A stretch of 42,546 nt of DNA from JBAZHE01 sp964547855 (lineage in GTDB: Bacteria; Patescibacteriota; Patescibacteriia; Patescibacteriales; WJLG01). Of this stretch, positions 15,746 to 21,396 are shown piece by piece. The notes under the pieces are model-generated. The model did not search any database. It saw only the letters and a list, made by a program, of their open reading frames with translations, and was not told where the DNA came from. How positions within the stretch are numbered: the first letter of the stretch is position 1; each line of letters begins with the position of its first letter. The stretch spans positions 1-42,546 of the forward strand of contig CAZJPG010000011.1 of the NCBI GenBank assembly GCA_964547855.1, in the 5' to 3' direction. Made by a program: the position numbers and the translations under genes.

Positions 15746-16312
15746 ATGAAAGTAAGAACGGTATATAAGGAGAAGAAGATCTTTTTGACCGTTGAAAAAG
15801 CGAAGAAGCTATCTTCTTACAAAGAGGCGAGTGAAGTTATGAGAAGTATCGTTCATGACAGTCCAGGCAGATCATTGGCTTTAAGAAAAATGATTGATTT
15901 CGCTGCTACTCCCATGGAATTGCAGATGGCTTATTTGTATTCTGTTCCTTATTCCGAGGAGTGGGAGGTGGCCATGGATAAGCGCTGGAAGATGGGGGCG
16001 GAAGCGTTGCCAAGACTATCTTCTTTGAGTGATTGTTTGTCTTATGGTGGGTGTTTTCGGCCTGGCAGTCTTGAGCAGAATGAATTTTATCGCCGCTGGG
16101 ATGAGGTGGCGTTAAAAGAGTTGTCGGCGGTCACTGATTTCAAGTCCGCTTGGCATGTCAGACTTTGTGCCCGCAGTGGCTCAAAGGCTTGGGAAGGTGC
16201 GCTCGATATGATGTTGTCCTTATCTTATGAAGAGGATGACATCGTATTGGCAGAGCGCGTGGCTCGTTCTTGCCAAAGGAAGAAGGAGGAAATACTTTCG
16301 GCAACAGCTTAA
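15746..16312 (+). CDS. Hypothetical alpha-helical protein
   Basis: I do not recognise this 188-aa protein. The start ATG 15746 follows AAGGCGGTG; an in-frame TTG at 15704 lies inside the upstream terminator and is rejected. It appears almost wholly alpha-helical. Repeated short segments (MRSIVHDSPGRSLALRKMIDFA, ALKELSAVTDFKSAWHVRL, ALDMMLSLSYEEDDIVLAERVA) are spaced as in a HEAT- or TPR-like solenoid, but no family is identified. There is no signal peptide or membrane helix. It stands alone between two terminators. Confidence 0.72.
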   Translation: MKVRTVYKEKKIFLTVEKAKKLSSYKEASEVMRSIVHDSPGRSLALRKMIDFAATPMELQMAYLYSVPYSEEWEVAMDKRWKMGAEALPRLSSLSDCLSYGGCFRPGSLEQNEFYRRWDEVALKELSAVTDFKSAWHVRLCARSGSKAWEGALDMMLSLSYEEDDIVLAERVARSCQRKKEEILSATA

Positions 16313-16319
16313 AAGTGTG

Positions 16320-16352
16320 AGGGGGCATGGTTCGACCACGCCCCCCCTTTTT
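16320..16352 (+). terminator. Rho-independent terminator
   Basis: GGGGGCATGG pairs with CCACGCCCCC (one mismatch, TTCGA loop), followed by a run of T, just after the 188-aa gene. Confidence 0.85.
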
Positions 16353-16369
16353 TTTATTATTTTTCCTCC

Positions 16370-16407
16370 AACTAAAAACACCAGCGGTTAAGCTGGTGTT
16401 TTTAGTT
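16370..16407 (-). terminator. Terminator of the secreted protein gene
   Basis: A perfect 16-bp stem, AACTAAAAACACCAGC with GCTGGTGTTTTTAGTT, has a 6-nt loop. It lies beyond the minus-strand stop at 16437 and can act in both directions. Confidence 0.8.
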
Positions 16408-16436
16408 ATTGGTGAAATAAACTATCTTCCTTGACC

Positions 16437-17480
16437 TTAAAAGGTCGGGGTACAGATATAGGTCAGTGTGTTGCTGTAGTCGCCCATCTCTTGAACCTCA
16501 CTTATGCCGACAGTGTAGGCTACGGTCGTTGATCCGATGCTATCGGTCACTCCGTCTGCCGAACTATTGGCATACATGACTATCAGTGGGTCGGTTCCCT
16601 CAAGACCCCTGTAAAGAGAGTCTCCGAACTCGTCGCCGTTCGCCAAAGAATCATCATCGGAGGTGAGGCCGAAATGGCCCCAAGTTCCTTCGTTGTTGAT
16701 ATCGACGGTTGGCTGTTGCCAGGCATAAGCCGTGGTCGAGGCCGGGTTACCGTTTAAGAAAGAGTCGATGTCCGCTCCGTTTCCGGATAGGAGGTTGTGG
16801 TCTTGGAAGACCGTTACCACGAAACCGTGAGGAGCATTAGTCGTTACTCTTAATCCTTGTCCCAATGTGGACGAAGCCGTTGCATCCAAGATGCCGAAGT
16901 CCATCAATTCCGAAGTGGTGCTGCCTGTAGTGACTACTCCATTAACTTCACTGGACGTAGCCAATCCGTAGACCGAAAAGGTCAGATACGGATCGACCGA
17001 AGCCGTCACAGTGACGTCATTAAGGATCGCCACTGCCACACTCGATCTTTCGATCACAGTGTCGCCAGAATCTTTAGTGTACAGGTTGGTGACGTAACTT
17101 CCAGCTACTGCTGGGTTCGTTACGCCGGTCACAATGAAATCATACGTTCCAGTCGCAAGTCCTCCTGCATAAGTACAAGTGACTACGTTACCGCTAACTC
17201 CAGCTACTCCACTAGAAGGACAAGTCACGTTGCCGACGAGAATATTACTGAAATCGGCATGGAAGTCGATTTCGAAATAACCGTCAGCCGGTATGGCCAT
17301 CGTGGTGGAGGCGGTGAAGGTGTGGGTAACCGCGGTAGCACTAAGGTTGGAATCGGAAATGGTGTCTTGGGCCAACTCGAATAGAGGGGCCGCCTTGGTG
17401 TAGGATGGTGACAACAGCGATAGACACATTAACGCTATGATCCCCCCAATGAAGATTTTTCTTCTTCGCTGGTGCGTCAT
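16437..17480 (-). CDS. Secreted surface protein of a CPR-type beta-rich family
   Basis: This 347-aa protein has a clear signal peptide: a basic start (MTHQRRRK), a hydrophobic core (IFIGGIIALMCLSLLSPS) and a likely cut after YTKA. The mature part is Ser/Thr/Gly/Val-rich and beta-strand-like, with two halves: residues 32-155 (immunoglobulin-like) and 156-347. The second half has TASVDPYLTFSVYG, then a DFGIL segment, and ends in YSNTLTYICTPTF. That ending recalls the C-termini of many predicted Parcubacteria secreted proteins (recollection, unsearched). There is no sortase motif or C-terminal membrane helix, so attachment is unclear. It is probably a cell-surface or released protein. Only two cysteines near residue 100 and one in the tail are seen. 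Confidence 0.8.
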   Translation of the reverse strand: MTHQRRRKIFIGGIIALMCLSLLSPSYTKAAPLFELAQDTISDSNLSATAVTHTFTASTTMAIPADGYFEIDFHADFSNILVGNVTCPSSGVAGVSGNVVTCTYAGGLATGTYDFIVTGVTNPAVAGSYVTNLYTKDSGDTVIERSSVAVAILNDVTVTASVDPYLTFSVYGLATSSEVNGVVTTGSTTSELMDFGILDATASSTLGQGLRVTTNAPHGFVVTVFQDHNLLSGNGADIDSFLNGNPASTTAYAWQQPTVDINNEGTWGHFGLTSDDDSLANGDEFGDSLYRGLEGTDPLIVMYANSSADGVTDSIGSTTVAYTVGISEVQEMGDYSNTLTYICTPTF

Positions 17481-17542
17481 AGTAAACAGTCAATGGTTAT
17501 GGCTGTACTTTATATAAAATTAATTTGTTAACGAACCAAAAG

Positions 17543-17582
17543 TTTTCCACAGTTATAAGTACATTATACAATATGTGGAAAA
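17543..17582. other. Inverted pair of DnaA-box-like 9-mers
   Basis: TTTTCCACA (17543-17551) and its reverse complement TGTGGAAAA (17574-17582) both fit TTWTNCACA, with 22 bp between. AT-rich sequence follows to about 17700. The rest of 17481-17733 shows only AT-rich DNA and a CTCCGCCTTGGGCGGAG hairpin near 17699. No dnaA or dnaN gene is in the window. Confidence 0.35.
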
Positions 17583-17733
17583 TACGGACAAATTATGTTG
17601 TTAATTTTTTGTTAAAAGATTGTTCAAATTTTTTATTCATCTCGCTTATTTCATCGCAAATTTTGTTTCACTCTTTAAATGTTCACATAAACAAAAATCT
17701 CCGCCTTGGGCGGAGATGATATCTTTAGACTTA

Positions 17734-17800
17734 ACGCAGTTGTCGCGGTCGTTCGGCTTCCGCCTCAACTCATATCTCGCTCGCAACCTGTTCGACTCCC
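17734..17800. repeat. tRNA-adjacent repeat, short copy
   Basis: It shares both ends with 13136-13280: ACGCAGTTGTCGCGGTC at the left, and TTCGGCTTCCGCCTCAA, CTCGCT and ACCTGTTCGACTCCC at the right, with the middle deleted. It lies next to the tRNA-Glu terminator and is preceded by an NCCGCCTTGGGCGGN hairpin, as near the Gly copy. Confidence 0.8.
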
Positions 17801-17814
17801 AACTTAGAAGATAA

Positions 17815-17856
17815 CTAAATTAAAACACCCAGCATTAGCTGGGTGTTTTAATTTAG
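17815..17856 (-). terminator. Terminator of tRNA-Glu
   Basis: A perfect 19-bp stem (17815-17833 with 17838-17856) with an ATTA loop and a CACCCAGC/GCTGGGTG core directly abuts the tRNA 3' end. Confidence 0.9.
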
Positions 17857-17928
17857 TAGTCCCTAGGGGAGTCGAACCCCTCTTACCAGGATGAAAACCT
17901 GGTGTCCTAACCGATAGACGAAGGGACC
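17857..17928 (-). tRNA. tRNA-Glu (anticodon TTC)
   Basis: The cloverleaf reads acceptor GGTCCCT/AGGGACT (G1-U72 wobble), a D-arm with TCGGTTA, anticodon stem CCAGG/CCTGG with loop TTTTCAT, and T-stem GGGG/CCCC with TTCGACT. The tail after the acceptor starts with A; CCA is not encoded. The gene resembles the standard bacterial tRNA-Glu throughout. Confidence 0.94.
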
Positions 17929-17945
17929 ATATAATCGGCGAAAAT

Positions 17946-17972
17946 AAAAATCCAATTGGAGACTGGATTTTT
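17946..17972 (-). terminator. Terminator-like hairpin between promoter and tRNA-Glu
   Basis: AAAAATCCA pairs perfectly with TGGATTTTT around a 9-nt loop, with T-rich tails on both strands. On the minus strand it lies between the promoter at 17994-18022 and the tRNA, where it could reduce read-through. Confidence 0.55.
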
Positions 17973-18001
17973 TTAACCCGTTATGGTAGTAATAATATAT
18001 A
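17973..18001 (+). promoter_or_regulatory. Candidate promoter of tsaD
   Basis: TTAACC (17973-17978), a 17-bp spacer and TATATA (17996-18001) would place the start near 18008, about 16 nt before the tsaD ATG. The elements are moderate matches. Confidence 0.4.
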
Positions 18002-18022
18002 AAATAATCTTAAATTAGTCAA
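17994..18022 (-). promoter_or_regulatory. Sigma70 promoter of tRNA-Glu
   Basis: On the minus strand, TTGACT (18022-18017) and TATATT (17999-17994) are exactly 17 bp apart, each one base from consensus. The -35 ends one base before the tsaD start codon, and the -10 overlaps the tsaD -10 candidate on the other strand. Confidence 0.65.
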
Positions 18023-18023
18023 G

Positions 18024-19055
18024 ATGAGGATATTGGGCATAGAAACCAGTTGCGATGAGACAGCGGCTGCCGTGGTCGAGACGACCAGAGGCGGTATTTC
18101 GGTCGTTTCTAATGTGGTTTCTTCGCAAATCGAGATACATAAAAAATACAGCGGAGTAGTGCCAGAAATAGCGGCCAGGGAGCATGTTTTGAATATCGTT
18201 CCAGTGATCAATGAAGCTTTGAAAAAGGCCGGCATAGAAGAAAATGAGGTGTCTAAAAGAATAGACGCTATTGCCGTAACCTCTGGGCCTGGTCTCGTTA
18301 CGTCTTTAATGGTCGGAGTCGAGACTGCTAAAACTTTAGCCATGGCTTGGAAATTGCCTATCATCCCGATTAATCACATCGAAGGACATATTCGCGCTAA
18401 TTTTATAGGCGGAGACAAGGTTGATCTTCCAGCGGTCATTTTAACTGTTTCGGGCGGGCACACTAAGTTAGTGTTGATGGATAAAAAAGGAAAGATGAAG
18501 CATCTTGGTGAAACGCGAGATGACGCTGCTGGCGAGGCTTTTGACAAGGCCGCCAAACTTCTAGGGCTTGGTTATCCTGGCGGACCAGAGGTGTCAAAGG
18601 CGGCAGCTGTTTTTGCGGCATCAGGAAAAGAATGTGCTGTGAAATTGCCACGGCCGATGCTTAATGATCCTAATTTCGATTTTTCTTTTTCTGGCCTTAA
18701 AACTGCCTTACTTTATCAAGTGAATAAAGATGAAAAATTTAAAGACAGGATCGAGGAATATTGTTTTGAATTCGAGCGAGCAGTAGTGGAAACTTTGGTC
18801 GGCAAGACTATGAAAGCAGCTAAAAAATATAAAACCAAAACGGTCATGCTTTCTGGCGGGGTGGCTGCTAATTCCGTTTTGCGAAGAGAATTTATTTCTG
18901 CCGCAGAGAACATGTCTTTACAAAGCAGGATCCCTGAACTAATATACACCACAGATAATGCGGCTATGATAGCGGTTGCTGGGATTTTTAAGGCTAAGGC
19001 TAAAAAATTTGTTCCTTACGATAAAGTAAAAGCCGATTGCGGCTTGGAGTTATAA
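18024..19055 (+). CDS. tsaD: tRNA threonylcarbamoyladenosine synthase subunit TsaD
   Basis: TsaD catalyses the final transfer of threonylcarbamoyl to A37 of ANN-decoding tRNAs, using the intermediate made by TsaC and, in bacteria, partners TsaB and TsaE. The N-terminus ILGIETSCDETAAAVVE is diagnostic of the family. The metal-binding HIEGH is at residues 118-122, and ILTVSGGHTKL and MLSGGVAAN are the ASKHA nucleotide-binding motifs. The 343-aa length is normal. The partner genes are not in this window. The ATG has no clear ribosome site. A well-spaced small gene follows 22 bp after the stop. Confidence 0.97.
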   Translation: MRILGIETSCDETAAAVVETTRGGISVVSNVVSSQIEIHKKYSGVVPEIAAREHVLNIVPVINEALKKAGIEENEVSKRIDAIAVTSGPGLVTSLMVGVETAKTLAMAWKLPIIPINHIEGHIRANFIGGDKVDLPAVILTVSGGHTKLVLMDKKGKMKHLGETRDDAAGEAFDKAAKLLGLGYPGGPEVSKAAAVFAASGKECAVKLPRPMLNDPNFDFSFSGLKTALLYQVNKDEKFKDRIEEYCFEFERAVVETLVGKTMKAAKKYKTKTVMLSGGVAANSVLRREFISAAENMSLQSRIPELIYTTDNAAMIAVAGIFKAKAKKFVPYDKVKADCGLEL

Positions 19056-19076
19056 ACTTGAACAAGGAGGCGGAGA

Positions 19077-19295
19077 ATGGAAGTGAATCCGATAACCAGA
19101 TCGTGCCCAGCCTCAATGACGGATGGGGGTAAAAGTGATGAAAGAAAATTCCAAAAAAAGAAAAAAGAAGGAGAAGGAAGTAAACACCCTACGTGCACCC
19201 CGCCCGGATTCAGTGCCTGTCACGATCCGGGTGACAGAATCACGATTTCCTATGACGGATCGGGCAGAAAGAACGTTGGCCGAACTGGATGGTAA
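19077..19295 (+). CDS. Small Lys-rich protein, relative of the one at 19717
   Basis: This 72-aa frame has an excellent AAGGAGG at 19064-19070, 6 nt before its ATG, and follows tsaD by 22 bp. The second half shares a pattern with the 57-aa protein at 19717: a Lys-rich stretch, KxGxG, two Cys, HDP, then GSGRK. Here these are KKKEGEGSK, C-T-P-P-G-F-S-A-C, HDP and GSGRKN. That shared pattern, plus the ribosome site, favours this frame over the overlapping one at 19123/19138. Function is unknown; the Cys pair could bind metal. Confidence 0.5.
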   Translation: MEVNPITRSCPASMTDGGKSDERKFQKKKKEGEGSKHPTCTPPGFSACHDPGDRITISYDGSGRKNVGRTGW

Positions 19296-19319
19296 TGACT
19301 GGGCTGGTTTGTGAGAAAA

Positions 19320-19481
19320 TTAAAAGGGACCAAAAGCTTCTAGCTTAATGGTCCTTTTTTCTTTTTTGCGATCGTACTTCTTTTTGTCTTTCATGACTTG
19401 GTGATGAGGGCGCTGCCAAAATGTCGCAGCCTCTTCTTTGGTCATGGTCCGTTTTGCGTCAAAGAGCTTTTTCTTCTTCAC
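19320..19481 (-). CDS. Small basic protein, possible ArfA-like rescue factor
   Basis: This 53-aa frame starts with GTG 19481 behind a perfect AAAAGGAGG (19497-19489, 7-nt spacing) and ends with TAA at 19322-19320. It is very basic: KKKKLFDAKR, then a helix TKEEAATFWQRP, then HHQVMKDKKKYDRKKEKR. The segment V29-x-K-x-K-K-x-Y-x-R-K-K resembles the C-terminal ribosome-binding part of ArfA (V-x-K-x-K-K...Y-x-R-K). The last eleven codons lie in the hairpin at 19322-19360, so some mRNAs may end without a stop codon, as in arfA. The gene is well supported by its ribosome site and promoter; the ArfA link is inference, from a short motif and this layout. Confidence 0.65.
   Translation of the reverse strand: MKKKKLFDAKRTMTKEEAATFWQRPHHQVMKDKKKYDRKKEKRTIKLEAFGPF
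19322..19360. terminator. Bidirectional terminator inside a coding end
   Basis: GGACCA (19327-19332) pairs with TGGTCC (19349-19354). The inner AAGCT/AGCTT and outer A/T pairs extend the stem. A strong T-run follows on the plus strand; on the minus strand CTTTTAATTTT follows and contains the stop codon of the 53-aa gene. Confidence 0.85.
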
Positions 19482-19514
19482 TAAAAAACCTCCTTTTGAA
19501 ATTAATCTTATTTT

Positions 19515-19543
19515 ATATTAGCAGTTTTTAAACTAAAAGTAAA
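19515..19543 (-). promoter_or_regulatory. Candidate promoter of the 53-aa gene
   Basis: On the minus strand, TTTACT (19543-19538), 17 bp, and TAATAT (19520-19515) preceded by TGC form an extended -10. The region 19482-19682 otherwise shows only AT-rich DNA. Confidence 0.5.
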
Positions 19544-19682
19544 GCATATTCTTTGTTTTTTATTGACATTGTTTTGCTTTTATGTTAAGTTTTTGGCAAA
19601 TAATTGCTTTTTATTTAATTTTTTTGCTTGTTCTTTGAAACAGTTTTTATTTTTATGTGATTCATCGATTTGTTGTTTTCGG

Positions 19683-19691
19683 TGGTATAAT
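19683..19691 (+). promoter_or_regulatory. Extended -10 promoter
   Basis: TGGTATAAT is a perfect extended -10. No -35 is recognisable. The predicted start is near 19698, about 19 nt before the ATG at 19717. Confidence 0.65.
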
Positions 19692-19716
19692 TTATAATTG
19701 GAATGAAGGTAAAATC

Positions 19717-19890
19717 ATGAAAAACAAAAAAAAGAATGAAAAAATGGGCACTGAGAAAAAAGGTAAGGGTGCTCCAAGTATATTGCATGGCACTCCTTGT
19801 TGTACGGTCCATGACCCAAGTAAAGAGCGTGGCCTTAATGACCTCATAAAAAAGGTCGGTTCGGGGCGTAAAAAAGATAGTCAGGGATAA
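19717..19890 (+). CDS. Small Lys-rich protein with Cys pair and GSGRK motif
   Basis: This 57-aa protein starts MKNKKKNEK at ATG 19717, with GAAGGT upstream. Key parts are EKKGKG, an adjacent Cys pair in TPCCTVHDP, and GSGRKKDS near the end. It resembles the product at 19077 in motif order and looks like a paralogue. The stop codon TAA lies inside the left arm of the terminator at 19885. Its own extended -10 promoter and terminator support a real single-gene unit. Function is unknown. Confidence 0.65.
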   Translation: MKNKKKNEKMGTEKKGKGAPSILHGTPCCTVHDPSKERGLNDLIKKVGSGRKKDSQG

Positions 19891-19922
19891 TCGTTTGTTT
19901 GAAAAAGCGGTTATCCTTTTTA
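19885..19922 (+). terminator. Rho-independent terminator overlapping a stop codon
   Basis: GGATAATCG (19885-19893) pairs with CGGTTATCC (19908-19916, one wobble), followed by TTTTTATTTTTT. The left arm contains the TAA stop of the 57-aa gene. Confidence 0.8.
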
Positions 19923-19943
19923 TTTTTTATAAAATTAAATTAT

Positions 19944-21176
19944 ATGGAACATAGTGATGTAATTGACAGAGAGCTGTCTTCGGAAAAGGAAGTCATCCTT
20001 CGAGAGACTCTGAATTTAACCTCTGTTTCCAGAAAAAAAGAGGGTGAGGCGCAAATCGATTCTTTGGTCGAAGACAGATGTAAGGATTTGCCGAAGCCTT
20101 TAAGGGGGATGTTGATGGATGACCTTAATAGTATGAAAGAGGTCACTAAAGACAAGAAGACGTTGAAGAGGTCGATCGATATTTCTTATAAAAGGATCAT
20201 GGCTGGTTATGAAAGAAAACTTTCTGGGACAGAAATGATCCCGAACGAAGCCTACGCCATGGTCAATGCTATGGATAAAGTAGATGCGTTGTTTGGCGAC
20301 AAGGAGCCGACCGCCGAAGACCTCAAGAAAGTCGCTCGCGTGTCTTTTGACCTTAATGGCCTTAAAGCAGTTAACGACCTTAATGGCGGAGACCATAAGA
20401 AGGGGGATGCTTATTTGGCTATGGCCGTCGATGCGATAAAGTCTCCCGAGGTTATCGCTTATGCCAAAGAAAAAGGCTTGGTTTTTGAGCCGGAAAAAGT
20501 GACGCGTGATGGCGGTGATGAGTTTGGGGTAATTATCTCTTCAGATCAACCACTAAAACAAGAAGATCTTGATGGCTTTGTTAATATCGTTCAAGATGTT
20601 TTTTGGGACAATGACGATTTCGCTAAGATATTGGATTTCAATAATCCAAATGTTTTGGCTCATTTCGCTGGTACGGATATCTCGGAAATAGATAACAAAT
20701 TCGGCGGCGATTTAACTGCATTTAAGAAGGACAAAGGAATTCCACTGTATTATAAATATCATGGAGCTATGCCGGGTGGAGCCGCTACTTTGTATGATGG
20801 GCTCGTCGATTCGCAATTCGATCCTAAGGGCAAGGTAAAGATAACTGATAGTTATCATAGGATGTTGCAGAAAGTTATCGGTGCTATGTTCTCTTCAAGC
20901 GATAGGGCCATGGACAAAAACAAGAGAGCGTTCAAGGAAGCTTTGTCTAGTTATGCCGGAGAGGACGAGGATAATATGCGTTTTCTGGCCAAGGTTTATT
21001 CTCGTACTGACAAAGAAAGGGAGCTTTCCGGAGAGGTCGAGTCTTTAAGACGATCTCTTAGTAAGGCAGAATCAAGTCAAATAGCAATAAAAGACCTAAA
21101 GGAAATGATAGCGGCCGGTGCGTCTCCAGAGACCCTTTTGGCGCATTTGGCGAAATACGAAACAGACGGTTTTTAA
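19944..21176 (+). CDS. GGDEF-domain protein
   Basis: A GGDEF domain sits in the middle of a 410-aa soluble protein. The metal/base region is FDLNGLKAVND (residues 135-145), followed by GGDHKKGD, and the signature DGGDEF is at 189-194. Active diguanylate cyclases make c-di-GMP; all five signature residues are present, so activity is possible. Residues 1-130 are helical and charged without a recognised sensor. The C-terminal part (about 370-400) looks like a coiled coil. The ATG at 19944 is chosen; an in-frame TTG at 19899 lies within the upstream terminator. There is no membrane segment. No EAL or PilZ domain occurs in the window, so the role may differ from classical signalling. Confidence 0.82.
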   Translation: MEHSDVIDRELSSEKEVILRETLNLTSVSRKKEGEAQIDSLVEDRCKDLPKPLRGMLMDDLNSMKEVTKDKKTLKRSIDISYKRIMAGYERKLSGTEMIPNEAYAMVNAMDKVDALFGDKEPTAEDLKKVARVSFDLNGLKAVNDLNGGDHKKGDAYLAMAVDAIKSPEVIAYAKEKGLVFEPEKVTRDGGDEFGVIISSDQPLKQEDLDGFVNIVQDVFWDNDDFAKILDFNNPNVLAHFAGTDISEIDNKFGGDLTAFKKDKGIPLYYKYHGAMPGGAATLYDGLVDSQFDPKGKVKITDSYHRMLQKVIGAMFSSSDRAMDKNKRAFKEALSSYAGEDEDNMRFLAKVYSRTDKERELSGEVESLRRSLSKAESSQIAIKDLKEMIAAGASPETLLAHLAKYETDGF

Positions 21177-21200
21177 AAAAAATAAATAGTGATCAAGGAT

Positions 21201-21237
21201 AAAAAATCGCCACAATCCCGTAACGGCGATTTTTTTA
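21201..21237 (+). terminator. Rho-independent terminator
   Basis: AAAAAATCGCC pairs with GGCGATTTTTT around a 13-nt loop, followed by further T. It ends the GGDEF gene. Confidence 0.88.
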
Positions 21238-21363
21238 TTCGGAATAAAAAGTCGGCAAATTTTAGGTTATACACAGGAAGAAAAAACAATTGAGTGTATT
21301 TTTAAAAAGTCGTCGTTTTGGGCTATTTTTTTAAATTTTATTATTTTAATTTCTCGAGAGTAA

Positions 21364-21372
21364 TGATATAAT
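21364..21372 (+). promoter_or_regulatory. Extended -10 promoter of the giant gene
   Basis: TGATATAAT is a perfect extended -10; no good -35 is seen. The predicted start is near 21379, giving about 18 nt of leader without a clear ribosome site. A single TTATACACA (DnaA-box-like) lies upstream near 21266-21274. Confidence 0.6.
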
Positions 21373-21396
21373 ATATAGTAGAAACACCAATACAAA

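Noticed and set aside
17525..17814. Two 64-aa frames upstream of tRNA-Glu
   Set aside because: They run through AT-rich DNA and the tRNA-adjacent repeat; no start signals.
19150..19170. Programmed -1 frameshift from the 19077 frame at CAA-AAA-AAG
   Set aside because: The heptamer is in phase, but a -1 shift leads to the third frame, not to the other long frame.
19123..19314. 63-aa frame overlapping the 72-aa gene
   Set aside because: The competing frame has the better ribosome site and resembles the gene at 19717. Kept only as a finding.
21266..21274. TTATACACA as an origin element
   Set aside because: A single DnaA-box match in AT-rich DNA; too little to call an origin.
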